This document shows, piece by piece, positions 10,123 to 19,364 of a stretch of 25,928 bases of DNA. The translations under genes were made by a program, and so were the position numbers. This stretch comes from Euperipatoides rowelli. Its lineage: Eukaryota > Onychophora > Udeonychophora > Euonychophora > Peripatopsidae. Location: NCBI GenBank assembly GCA_003024985.2, contig PXIH01S0000335.1; one strand, 5' to 3'. Below the pieces are notes generated by a model. That model was given only the letters and a program-made list of their open reading frames with translations, was not told where the DNA came from and searched no databases. The first letter of the stretch is position 1; every line of letters starts with the position of its first letter.

Positions 10123-11212
10123 TGAACCTGTTTTGCATCAGCTTCCTTAATAAACTTGATTTAATTTTAATAACTCCTCCCACAGGCTTTATCCCGGCTC
10201 CAAATTTGGAGTAGGGTCAGCTGTAGTGTCTCTCTATTGATGACCTAAATTATAGACAAATCCAGCTAGCGGTTTCCGAGAAAACCCAACTTTGCTGTTT
10301 TTGATTTTGGGGTAGGGCAGGCTAATAACCTTATAACTCAGTCAAAAACAGGATTTAAAGGTCCACTTTTTGGTCCCAGTTAGATGCTGTGGCTGTGGCT
10401 AAGGGTACCAAATTTTACAAAAATCCAGCTAGCAGTTTTCGATCCCTGGCAATTCTTTGCATAAAGTATAGCCTATACCAAAGTTTTGATAGCCTTATAG
10501 TTATAATAAGCAGCTATAACGTCAAAATTTCTAAATCAATCTGTCTCAAAGTATGGGAGGATATACCTCCATATATATTCTATACAACTTAAGCCTTATT
10601 AGCCAGTAATAAACGTCAGCTGGCCTTGTGTAGCTGTAAATAAACAAACCAAAATGGCGGCTCACTTCCAATGTTAATTTCTTGTTACCTTGATTAGAGG
10701 CCGAAATTGCAAGACTGACCACTGTAATTGGTGTCTATTTAAAGTTTTGCATTCATAGAACCTCAAGGTATCCACCTTTCTTCTCAACAAAGCGGTTTTA
10801 TACTCTAAATCTTAGCTCCAAAAATCAACACATTATTGACTACAAACCTAAAAGCTAAGATAGCTCCACAATTTGGGCATCATTTGAATATTGGCTACTA
10901 TTATCTTAAAGAACTACTCTCCTAGATCAAGGCCACTCATGTGTGACATTGCCCAAATGTGACAGTGGTCTAATTCAGCTCAAAACTCAAATACCCTATC
11001 CTATTAAGGTTAAAACACAATTACTTAATAAAATTCAGATTTTAGACACAATTCAAAAATAACTCACCTTAATCCTTAGTTTACACCTTCATGCACCTAT
11101 GTGCAAGAAATCAGGTCCAGGAGCAAAGAATTTCTGCCGTTTTATTGCATTTCTCAGGGTCTGACTCAAAAAGCTAACTTTCCAATATGGAAGCCAAACC
11201 GGAAGCCCCAGC
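10123..11212 (-). promoter_or_regulatory. LINE A 5' UTR, probable internal promoter region
   Basis: No protein is recognisable in this 1.1-kb leader. It contains two copies of an AAATCCAGCTAGC-GTTTTC block (10257-10280 and 10418-10442) about 162 bp apart, and the LINE C 5' UTR has related blocks with similar spacing. A YY1-like site lies at 10650-10661. The outer end is exactly at the TTAGGG tract. LINEs usually drive their own transcription from such leaders; promoter activity here is inferred. Confidence 0.5.
10650..10661 (-). promoter_or_regulatory. YY1-like motif in LINE A 5' UTR
   Basis: CAAAATGGCGGC on the plus strand (GCCGCCATTTTG on the element strand) matches the well-known YY1 core. 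Human L1 uses a YY1 site close to its 5' end to place the start of transcription. Here it is about 550 bp in from the 5' end, so a similar role is uncertain. Confidence 0.3.
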
Positions 11213-11230
11213 GTTAGGGTTAGGGTTAGG
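11213..11230 (+). repeat. Telomere-type (TTAGGG)n tract between LINE A 5' end and LINE B 3' end
   Basis: Nearly three perfect TTAGGG units. On the element strand this is the CCTAACCC tail of LINE B's 3' UTR, directly followed by the 5' end of LINE A. Confidence 0.9.
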
Positions 11231-12571
11231 TAACTAACTCATAGAGCCCATGCCCTCGAACATGACCAAACACCGGATTTGGTCCCCGTGTTAAGGCCAA
11301 AGCCCCACTGAGACACACTGGCGCCTGACCACAAGTGTTCGGGGCGCATGGGCTCCCAGGACACACACCCAACAGGTCCCACACCCATGGTCCTGCCCCC
11401 ACTGCACCAACCCGCCCCCGCAGCACTCCTGGTTCCATCTCCAAAGGAGGGATTGACCACAAGATGCTGCAGGATTGGATTGGAATGGAAACAAGGACAG
11501 GGGTACATGAGCGTATGAACATGCAAGGTGCAACAACAAACGAACAAAGGAAACACTAAATACACACAACCTCCCCGAACACAATGAAATCAAGGATGAG
11601 GATGAAGGGTGACAGGTGACCAAGTGCAATGTCATCCTGTCTGCACGGGGAAAGCAAGCCGACCCAATGATATGCCACTCATGTTAAAGGGAAGTTAAAA
11701 AAAACGAACGCCAAAAAAAACAAATTCAAAAATTGAAAAAAAAAACCCACTTAACACAATTCATGATCAAATTGAAAATCCCAATGCCATATAGACTAAG
11801 AATTATTATTAAAAAAACACATGCAACCGGGGAAAGACCCCAGAATCATGTGCCCCAAATATGCCAAAATGAGTGAAAAAAACCCAAAAAGGGGGGGGAG
11901 GGAGCCCCCCCTACCCTGACCACAAACCCTAAAAAGTTTAAAAGGATAAAAAGGTAAACAGGTAAAAACCCACACGACATATGCACAGCGGCACACCCAT
12001 AGACTTAAGATAAAACGGGACCCGCCTGACAAAGTCCCCTTAACACTGTCTTCTTCCATGCACCTTCCAAAGGCACCAGATATCAGGGACATTACAGATC
12101 AATACACCAACACTTTACCGGCTCAGCAATGCCACACAGGGAGCACCACCATGGAAAACCATCTAAACACCCTGGACACCAACTAGCACGGCCGGAAGAG
12201 TACACCAGCATGAAACACTTAGCCAAGCAGTCAAAGCCCAATTGTCTTGCCACCCTCCTAGCCTGCCACCTAGCACCACCCCAACACGGCAACAGAGCCA
12301 GGCCCAGAAACCCGAGCTGGGACTGCACTGTNCACACCCACCCTGGCAACATGGACGAAACACACTGTGAAACGGATGACACTCATACCCCACACCTGAA
12401 CAGCCCCATTGCTGGGGGTGGGAGTGTATATCAGGGGCGATTACCCCTGAAACCCATGGGAAGAATGAAAACCCATTGGGCACTTGCAGGGCACCCCCAC
12501 AGTGGGAAGGTAAGCTTGTCCACAGTGAATGAACAGTAGCGACACAGCAGTGAGACACCCATTGCCCCTCA
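11231..12571 (-). other. LINE B 3' UTR
   Basis: No recognisable coding sequence follows the ORF2 stop near 12572. The stretch has an A-rich patch (11697-11760), a G-run near 11890, and an N at 12332. Its last bases on the element strand run straight into the CCTAACCC tail. Several long open frames here are low-complexity and match no family I know. Confidence 0.55.
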
Positions 12572-14030
12572 CTAGGCATCGCTTCCTAGTACATTGAACA
12601 GTGCAGCCAAATAAAGCTTCAGCATTTCCCAGTACCATAGCTCCAGTCATCGGACCGGCGTGAGGCCAGGCACAACAACTGAGGAAAAGGCGCGTCCAGC
12701 AACATAGAAGTAAAGGTATCTGGGAATCAAACGATAAACCTGGCGGTATCGCTGAATTACCCGTTGGAACCCGGGGTCGACCCGATGCTCGAATCCTCGA
12801 CAGACTCCCACCGCCCTGTCCACCTCCCGCCAAAGCGGTTTCAGGGCCGGGCAGCTACGGAAGAAATGGTCAGAATCCGGCACCAGCCGATCACACAAAT
12901 TAGACTGCATCCGGAGTAAACCCCATCTCCCAACACCTTGCCAGGGTCAGATGAATATCATGCCCTGCCCTCCAACAGGCATCAGACCATCTGCGAGGAA
13001 TGATTTTATTATACATAATAATCCATGCAATTCTCCCCATATACTCAACCGGCCACCCCACCGGTGGTTCCCCCTATGTGTAAATTTCGAAAAAGAAGGT
13101 AAGCATTACGTGTGCTCACATCCTTAAGCTTAACAGCACAATTTCCCCACGCGACACACATCACCGTCAATCCAACATCAACAGACACATGACTCGGACA
13201 ATCCTCCACCCAGCACAGGGGACCCCATGCCAGTTGGAGGCGAGCTACTGAAAATCTGGCACCCAACAGGTCGGTGACTTGTTCGAAAACCATGTCAGGG
13301 TAACAGCCAGGTGTCGTCCCGCATAGAACTTCTGATATAGTGCATGCAGCCGAAGTGATCGGAATATTGTCAAAACAAAACCCCCATCGCGCTGAAACCT
13401 GATTTTGAAAAAAGGGCTGTTGCAAAACCACGGTCAACTCGATGCCCACTGGTCGGGCGTCTACCTCATCGAGTGCCGCCCACAGCTCAACATATTCCGG
13501 TGGCACCTTCTTGGCCCTCAAAACAGACCCCTTTTGCAGCAACATATTGATGCCACCCAAGTTACGAAAAAAGGAACGCATCACAGAATCAAAAACGCGC
13601 ACTTCTAATGTCTCAGTCTCCCATGAAACCAGTCTGCTCACCCTCCGCAAGCGAAGAGCCTTGGCCACACTAGCCAAGTGGGGGAAAGACAAACCTCCAT
13701 CTTTGTGGTCCTGAACCATCACCTCTGTCCCCACCCATCTCCAACGATTCCTACCCCAGAAGAACCCCCCATGATGCCCTGCAAATGCTCTATCTGTGCA
13801 TGATTAAAACTAAAAACCTGCATACAAAAGGTGACCCTGGACAACAGGAAAGCCTTAACAAGCCTAACATGCCATACATAATCAACACTTTGGAAGATCG
13901 GCACAAAGGCACCCCTGAGGCCCTCCAACCGAGCCACTAGGCCGTCAAAATTCCGTCGCTCAAAGACAGCCTGGCCAAAAAAACAGCCTAAGACTTTTAA
14001 AACCCTCAAGGGAGTATTTCACATTACACA
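12572..14030 (-). pseudogene. LINE B ORF2 C-terminal part, broken
   Basis: Three pieces are visible. Bases 14009-13719 carry RT-thumb sequence (VLKVLGCFFGQ, then a FDGLVARLEGL helix). Bases 13734-13045 carry GGLSFPHLASVAKALRLRRV and a long conserved C-terminal region. Bases 12980-12572 carry RRWSDACWRAGHDIH, the knuckle CDRLVPDSDHFFRSC, and ELWYWEMLKLYLAALF ending at TAG 12574-12572. Frameshifts separate them near 13720-13734, 12905-13045 and 12650. The catalytic YADD region is absent because the element is truncated. The C-terminal knuckle is common to the L1/Tx1 group. Confidence 0.75.
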
Positions 14031-14037
14031 GCTTACA

Positions 14038-14050
14038 GGTTAGGGTTAGG
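14038..14050 (+). repeat. Telomere-type TTAGGG tract between LINE B 5' end and fragment D 3' end
   Basis: About two units, GGTTAGGGTTAGG. On the element strand it is the tail of fragment D, in the same starting register (CCTAACCC) as the tail of LINE B. Confidence 0.85.
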
Positions 14051-14200
14051 AAGAAAGAAAAGTCCTCCTGCCTCCTTTCACGGATATACTCCCACCTTGG
14101 TAGAGGGGTGGAAGTACTGGGCCCCACGAAGAAGAGTGTAAGGAATCACAGTTTTTTATTGACAGTACAAGAGTAAGCCGAAAGAAGGGACCACTGAAGA
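14051..14200 (-). repeat. Shared 3'-terminal LINE module (copy in D)
   Basis: Conserved blocks, read on the plus strand: TCCTCCTGCCTCC, a CCACC-N10-GGTGG hairpin, CTGGGCCCC, GTGTAAGGAATC and TTTTTTATTGACAGT. On the element strand the last block is a poly(A) signal, CAATAAAAAA. The module lies directly upstream of the CCCTAA tail. Related copies are at 15439-15560 and 22169-22320. Confidence 0.7.
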
Positions 14201-15406
14201 CTCAGCATACATTTAGCAAAGAAATATGATAGCTTTTCTCAATTACATTTTTTGTTTCCTTCACATTTGTTTGGAGTAATCACAGTAGGAACATCATTAT
14301 TAAACATCGACTAAAATAAATAACAAATAAATAAAACAATGCAATATGCAAGGTCACCTCAACACACCTAGCTAACCTCTAGCTGCGAGAGGATGGGAGG
14401 AACAAGGGGATACAAGCGCAGTAACAACTACCGAGCAGGCGGTGCAAAGGGAAACCTTGGCGCATGGTGGAGAAGCAAGGGCATGACACCATATCTCCAC
14501 CTCCAAATGAAAANTCAGCAATCCAAGTGGAGATGCCATGGCAGCCCAGTGATACGGGTTTTTACTCCAAGCACCACTAGGCTGCTTGAGGGGGTAGGGA
14601 GGATGCAGGAGAGGACTGATGGGAGTAAGGAGGAAATGTCATGCTGAAATTAAAAAACAAAAACATACACATTACACTGCCATAGGCGAGAACTGACTAA
14701 TCTTATATTTACTAACTACACCTCACCGGACTTTGAAGTATCCTTTTATACTCCACTCACTCGGCCCGAGGATCAAGCCTTACCTTGCCCCTCAGGACCG
14801 AAAGAGGAGACAAAGGTCATCGTGCTGGGGACAAACTATCATTGTAGCGTCTCCAGAGGATGGGCACCACATTCCCATTAGCCTAGCTCCCCGTACTTAA
14901 GGGGGGGAATAGTCTCACGGTGGGAATTCAATGCCCCTCCCAATGCCCAGTGATCACAAACACACAAGGAAAAATTCTGCACATTCTCTAGCAGACTTGC
15001 CAAAGATATGGAGGCAGAACAACCATGGCGACTTCAAACCCCTTTTTCAAAGCCACTTTTGTTCATGGCCCCTACACTCATCATGATTGGGGGGGGGGGG
15101 ATTAGCCATCTTGTGACAGCCACAACGAGATAAGCCTCGAGATTGTGACTGCCCAGTCCAAATTGCGTCAATTCCTGAGGATTCAGCAACCAAGCATCAC
15201 TGACTCCACAGAAAACACTATGCGCCATCTGATCTAAAAAGTGGGAGTATTGCCATCATAAATCACACATACACACAATTCGGAAGAGAGCTTCAGCCCA
15301 ACTGAGCCACATGGTTCATCAAGCTGAGTTAAAAACATTCACAGCTTCCACCAGCGCAACCAAAGGCCAAGAAGGACGCCGTGCATGTTTGTCAACGGAT
15401 TTTCCA
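14051..15406 (-). mobile_element. Fragment D: 5'-truncated LINE retaining only 3' UTR
   Basis: No ORF2 coding sequence is seen. The left end carries the 3' module shared with C and E plus a TTAGGG tail. Bases 15165-15230 match LINE A's 3' UTR, so D looks like the 3'-most 1.35 kb of an A-type element. It contains a G-run at 15089-15100 and an N at 14514. Open frames inside it look accidental. Confidence 0.65.
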
Positions 15407-15438
15407 GGTTCAGGTTAGGGCCAGGGTTCGGGTTAGGG
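15407..15438 (+). repeat. Degenerate telomere-type tract between D 5' end and LINE C 3' end
   Basis: Contains two TTAGGG units plus variants GGGTTC and GGGCCA. It forms the tail of LINE C on the element strand. Confidence 0.8.
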
Positions 15439-15560
15439 CAGAAAGGCAAATCCTCCTGCCTCGACTCTTGGGATACTACCACCTAGGAGGGGTGGCAGCA
15501 CTGGGCCCCAAAATTAGAGTACAGGGAATCAAGTCATTATGTTCACAGTTTTCAAGAATA
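15439..15560 (-). repeat. Shared 3'-terminal LINE module (copy in C)
   Basis: Carries TCCTCCTGCCTCG, the CCACC...GGTGG hairpin and CACTGGGCCCC in the same order as D. The AATAAA signal seen in D and E is replaced by a non-matching sequence near 15540, consistent with decay. Confidence 0.65.
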
Positions 15561-15863
15561 TACTGGAGCAGAAGGGTCAGCCTGGATGCAGAGGTTGACA
15601 GCCCCATCATTTTGCAAACATACAAAGCTCTCTGGTGACTACTGCTTGTTATCTCTCAGAGTCTGTAGGTAATACATGAATAAAGCACACATCCACAGTT
15701 CTGGCTTAGCTGTCTTTTTTAAATTGTCCATCGTTGCAGCATTGAATAATCGATAACACGTGTACACATACAGCATAAACACTGCAACCTTGAGGGTAGT
15801 CAATTTCTTAAGAATTTTCCTATTGAGGGCACTCTTCTCTACTGGTAGTAGATTAGCCGCTGC

Positions 15864-17174
15864 CTACTCCAGGAATCCCTTTTCATGCCATAATGCCCCA
15901 GAATACAGACAGACCTCAAAAATATGCCACTCCGTTGGCGCTGAAACTTTGAAAATCAGGCAACCACAAGAAGTTGCAAAACCCATTTTAAAGTTCCTCT
16001 TGGGAGTATTGAGTCTATTATGCCCAGCTCTCCAGATTAAATCAGACCAGCGGCCAGGCAGTCTTGGGCCCCACATATCTGACCACCGAATTCCACTGTC
16101 CCCTATTCTTCTACATGCAGGGATAACATTCATTTGGTGTCCAATTTTTATGAGATTGCGATAAACTTCATCTGGACTCATCAGGACCAGTGGCTGGTGT
16201 ATCTCAAACCTCAGTAGAACTGCATTCACCATCGCCCTTGGGATGCTACTTTCAACATATTCATTTTCAGCAGGACGTGCACTATTTATTTCTCTCCACG
16301 AGTATCTTGTACATAGCAAATCGGTAATTTGAGTTGCCAGTTGTGCATCTTTTAGGCGACAGCAGGCTGTTAATGTCTCAGCTATTGAATAATCGTTTTG
16401 TCTAGCATTCCAATTAGGAAAGTGAATGTTCTCCTGGAGTAACAGTCTGTTGAAATACACAGGTTGTGTGTACAAGTACTCAATTCCTTCCTCAGCAGGG
16501 GTTACTCCAGCCATGTCAAGTGCTAGCCAGAGATCCTTATATTCCCTAGGAAATGATCCTACGGCAAAGCTTCTTGCCATGCAGAAAAACAGCCGGGAAC
16601 CTGATCTGGGAGAGCCTGCATGTGTCAGAATTGCACAAACAACTCTGGAGTCAAGGGTGTTAATGTTAGCCAGGCAGAGCCTCCTGTACCTTGAGATTCT
16701 ACATGTACTCAACCTAGTCTCAATGTCTGGGAAGTTAAGCCCACCCCTCTCTATGGGCAAGACAAGGACTTTCCGCGCCACCCATTTGCGCTTATTTCCA
16801 CCCCACAGGGTGCCCACCATAATTTGGTTAGGCTTTGCAATTTCTCGCTTAGTAGGGGTAATTGTATGGGGGATAAAAGTAATTTTTGACATTAAAATTG
16901 CCTTAATGACATCAGTCCGTGCTCTCAATGACAGGTAGCTAATAGCTCTTGTCATCTGCCTTGATGTGTTGACCAGGTCTCTTGTTAAATTTTCATAATT
17001 TATTCGATCAGATTTTTGGTTGCCGAAAACCACTCCCAGCGACTTAAAGTGCTCCTTGCCCATTTTATATCCTGCTAGGGCAAGCGACAAAAGTTCTGCA
17101 TTTGTTAAGTTGGTTGCATATATTTGTGTTTTGGAAACATTCAGTGATGCCCCCCGAATAAACTCCAAAGTCAT
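15864..17174 (-). CDS. LINE C RT thumb and C-terminal segment (open, 436 codons)
   Basis: This is the longest open frame in the window. It begins just after the RT active site: GASLNVSKTQIYATN (residues 9-23), FKSLGVVFGNQ, LSLRARTDVIKAILMSKITFIPHT, then WGGNKRKWVARKVLVLPIERGGLNFPD, typical of the post-RT region. The later part is the LINE C-terminal region with FPNWNARQND and LPGRWSDLIWRAGHNRLNTPKRN, closing in a degenerate knuckle. ATG 17174 is an internal methionine. The TAG at the end is followed by more in-frame homologous sequence to 15639. Confidence 0.8.
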   Translation of the reverse strand: MTLEFIRGASLNVSKTQIYATNLTNAELLSLALAGYKMGKEHFKSLGVVFGNQKSDRINYENLTRDLVNTSRQMTRAISYLSLRARTDVIKAILMSKITFIPHTITPTKREIAKPNQIMVGTLWGGNKRKWVARKVLVLPIERGGLNFPDIETRLSTCRISRYRRLCLANINTLDSRVVCAILTHAGSPRSGSRLFFCMARSFAVGSFPREYKDLWLALDMAGVTPAEEGIEYLYTQPVYFNRLLLQENIHFPNWNARQNDYSIAETLTACCRLKDAQLATQITDLLCTRYSWREINSARPAENEYVESSIPRAMVNAVLLRFEIHQPLVLMSPDEVYRNLIKIGHQMNVIPACRRIGDSGIRWSDMWGPRLPGRWSDLIWRAGHNRLNTPKRNFKMGFATSCGCLIFKVSAPTEWHIFEVCLYSGALWHEKGFLE

Positions 17175-17523
17175 TGAACACCTTGATCGCCTGTGACAGT
17201 GCTACTGACGATGTTAAATACAATGTAATGTCGTCAGTATAAATTGATACTGGAATTTTTAGGTTGCCAATACAGAATGCATTCGGTTTGAGCCTTTCTT
17301 TTAGTCTTCTAAGGAGAGGTTCAATAAAAAATGAGTAGAGCACCCCGAAGCTGGGGTCGCCCTGCTTGACTCCACGATTAATTGCAACCTTCTTGGACAG
17401 TGCTCCATTTACCGTAAAGTGGGTAGCCGAACCTTTATATAACAGTTGGATAAGCCTCCTGGCTTCCTGACTAACCCCAAGTGCCTCAGACCCTGTCAAG
17501 GAAGCAGTGTGACACTGAATCAA
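17065..17523 (-). pseudogene. LINE C RT catalytic segment with a YTDD active site
   Basis: The frame carries RLIQLLYKGSATHFTVNG, then GVKQGDPSFGVLYSFFIEPL (residues 51-70) and IYTDDITLYL, where the usual YADD box reads YTDD (residues 95-98, bases 17241-17230). ACT in place of GCT is a one-base change. Both catalytic aspartates are kept. Residues before about 18 and after about 120 are out-of-frame sequence beyond frameshifts. Confidence 0.75.
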
Positions 17524-18199
17524 AGGCCTTTGCCTTGTCTAATGAGGTCATCAGGAGAGGCTTATATTTGTTAGCAAACCACAAAATGTCCCTTGTCGCT
17601 GACACGTTACCGAGCATACACCTCCCTTTTATGGAGTATGCTTGTTCCACAGATATAATCCCCTCTGCCAGTCTGGATAACCTGTCAGCCATAATTCTGG
17701 AATATAGCTTATAATCAGTGTTCAACATTGTTATAGGACGCCAGGAGTCAATAGCACCAAGATCACCCTTTTTGGGGATCAGAATTGTATATGCCTCCCT
17801 GAATGATGCAGGCAGCTCCCCTGAGATAAATATACTGACAATTACCTCATACAGGGTGTCAATAATATTGGGAAGAAAAGCTTTATAAAACTCATTGGGA
17901 ATCCCGTCCAGGCCAGGGGCCTTGCCATTTTTCATGGCCTGAATAATTTCAATTATTTCCTGCTTGGTTGGTAGACTAACAAGCGCCTCGTTATCGACAT
18001 GATTAACCCGAGACAGGAGACCATGAAGCTCCCCTCCATCAGGCATTCCACACATCCATTCACTATGCAATGATGACATGTGTTGCCCAATTGCCTCCCA
18101 GAGTTCTTTATCGCCTGAGAAAATCTTCCCATTTACTTCAATTGTCTTCATCACGTTACATTGCCTTGACTTGGCTGTCCTATTTATTTTGCTCCACAT
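17486..18199 (-). CDS. LINE C RT N-terminal segment (open, 237 codons)
   Basis: Contains NGKAPGLDGIPNEFYKAFLP, ILIPKKGDLGAIDSWRPITM, SRIMADRLSRLAEGIISVEQ, and motif A as TSLDKAKAFDSVSHCFL, all in the same order as LINE A. A frameshift just after motif A moves the remaining RT to another frame. Confidence 0.8.
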   Translation of the reverse strand: MWSKINRTAKSRQCNVMKTIEVNGKIFSGDKELWEAIGQHMSSLHSEWMCGMPDGGELHGLLSRVNHVDNEALVSLPTKQEIIEIIQAMKNGKAPGLDGIPNEFYKAFLPNIIDTLYEVIVSIFISGELPASFREAYTILIPKKGDLGAIDSWRPITMLNTDYKLYSRIMADRLSRLAEGIISVEQAYSIKGRCMLGNVSATRDILWFANKYKPLLMTSLDKAKAFDSVSHCFLDRV

Positions 18200-18437
18200 G
18201 CTCTTGTTCAGGTATGCTAATAGCGTGCCCCATTGTGAAACTGGTCATTAATTCCGAGTTAGGAGTAATTTGAGCACTGTTTATGACATCCTCAAGCTCT
18301 TTTTGAACCATTCCTGATGGGTTTTCCATAAACTCCATTTTATCCAGCTTCTTCATTGCCTCTCCTACCTTACCACGCCCACACCTAAATTGTCGTGCCA
18401 CTTTAGTTATATCTGGGATAGTCTGCTTAAATTTTTC

Positions 18438-19154
18438 CTATTTCACTACCGGCGGCTCTTGTGAGCCACCAAGATATTGAGATATTAGTGCTGCAATTCG
18501 ATTACAGGTTTTCAGGTCATTAAGGACATTGCTAGGGCACCTCCAACTCATTGACCCTTTATTTGTTGTATGTTCTCCAATAAGGATTGTCACCTCCACA
18601 TCCCGATGGTCTGACTGTGGCCAATCTACAAGCTGTATGTATTTGCTAGATGCAACATTTGGGACCACAGTAATATACATTTTGTCAAGCCGACTCAAAC
18701 TTCTGGTAAACGTAGGACCAGGCATATCGCCCTTATGAAGAATCCAAATGTCACTGAAATTTGTACTGACAAATGCATTATCAAGATAAGTTGTCATACT
18801 TTGTGACAGGTCTTTATTGAAGTCACCAGCCATTACTATTACAGGACTATCTACTGATTTTAGAAACCAAGCTAGTTTAACCGACATTGCAGTCCTCACC
18901 AGCTGGGGTTTTGGGGGTAAGTACACCGATATTAAAGTGACTTCCACGTTATTTACATTGATCTTAACCACCATCAAATTTCCATCACTAATGTCAAAGT
19001 TTAAACATTGTGTGGGAGAAATTGGGATTTTCTTATTATTTACCAAAATCCCAGTCCCCCAACGCCCATTTTTGCCAGTGGAGGAGAGAAAGACGTACCA
19101 CTTATCAGAAATTATTCCAATATTGTTCGTCTTCACCTCCTGCAGTAAGGCCAA
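18438..19154 (-). CDS. LINE C apurinic-type endonuclease segment (open, 238 codons)
   Basis: Shows LLQEVKTN (catalytic Glu), WGTGILVNN, VTLISVYLPP, VMAGDFNKD (Asp and Asn), GPTFTR...LDKMYIT and the closing PQSDH. These are the expected AP-endonuclease motifs in order. The first 30 or so residues lie in another frame upstream (ORF2 start 19250). It is better preserved than the same domain in LINE A and useful for modelling target specificity. Confidence 0.8.
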   Translation of the reverse strand: MALLQEVKTNNIGIISDKWYVFLSSTGKNGRWGTGILVNNKKIPISPTQCLNFDISDGNLMVVKINVNNVEVTLISVYLPPKPQLVRTAMSVKLAWFLKSVDSPVIVMAGDFNKDLSQSMTTYLDNAFVSTNFSDIWILHKGDMPGPTFTRSLSRLDKMYITVVPNVASSKYIQLVDWPQSDHRDVEVTILIGEHTTNKGSMSWRCPSNVLNDLKTCNRIAALISQYLGGSQEPPVVK

Positions 19155-19364
19155 TGTCTATAGAGCGCAAATTAACTCATGAAACAAACTACACTGTCTA
19201 TACAGTGTAGCAATTCCTGCGGTGTTTATTGATATAGTTTTTAATTCCATGTTGTGGTGTGATTCCAAATGGGGTTACCATTTAGCAGCTCTTTTTAAGT
19301 CAGAGTACCATGCACCAATTTGGTGAAGTGCCGGTGAATGTTGCTGTGTTCAAATATAAAATCT

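Larger units (their letters stand above)
1..11212 (-). mobile_element. LINE A: near full-length L1/Tx1-like non-LTR retrotransposon, 3' end outside window
   Basis: Read on the minus strand, this unit has a 1.1-kb 5' UTR, a gag-like ORF1 with a CCHC zinc knuckle, a spacer, an ORF2 with AP-endonuclease, reverse transcriptase and C-terminal zinc-knuckle parts, and the start of a 3' UTR. The order and the C-terminal W-S-D-x-x-W-R-x-x-H motif fit the L1/Tx1 group. Its 5' end directly abuts a TTAGGG tract at 11213. A 3645-bp DNA transposon interrupts the ORF1-ORF2 spacer. Both ORFs carry frameshifts and stops, so this copy is dead. The Tx1-side clade assignment is inferred from motifs and needs a phylogeny. 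By comparison with fragment D, about 1 kb of 3' UTR should lie beyond the left edge. Confidence 0.85.
11231..14037 (-). mobile_element. LINE B: 5'-truncated LINE of a second, GC-richer family
   Basis: The unit keeps the last part of ORF2 (from just after the RT active site) and a 1.34-kb 3' UTR. Its ORF2 aligns in outline to A and C (LKVLGCFFG; GGLSFPHLAS; RRWSDACWRAGH; ELWYWEMLKLYLAALF) but is strongly diverged, and its 3' end lacks the module shared by C, D and E. It is bounded by TTAGGG tracts on both sides. Truncation of the 5' end is typical for LINEs. Confidence 0.8.
15639..19250 (-). pseudogene. LINE C ORF2: endonuclease-reverse transcriptase polyprotein, broken
   Basis: The frame begins at ATG 19250 (MELKTISINTAGIATLYRQC), in line with LINE A, and ends at TAG 15641-15639 after AKPELWMCALFMYYLQTLR. 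Its span nearly equals that of A. Order: AP-endonuclease (to 18438), linker (18437-18180), RT (18199-17065), thumb and C-terminal region (17174-15639). Breaks seen: frameshift near 19155-19165, in-frame TAG at 18438, frameshifts near 18185, 17500 and 17170, and TAG at 15864 with homologous frame continuing. The C-terminal zinc knuckle is degraded (CGCLIF...H...C). The P-G-R-W-S-D-L-I-W-R motif remains. It would nick DNA and prime reverse transcription if intact. Confidence 0.85.

Noticed and set aside
11226-12579. Several overlapping open frames of about 100-138 codons in the LINE B 3' UTR
   Set aside because: They are low in complexity, cross an N, lack domains and overlap in several frames on both strands.
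578-15866. Stop-codon readthrough near the end of ORF2, since both A and C have TAG after LE with coding homology continuing
   Set aside because: In alignment the two TAG codons are five residues apart (C's stop faces an Arg codon in A), so they are separate nonsense mutations, not a shared recoding site.
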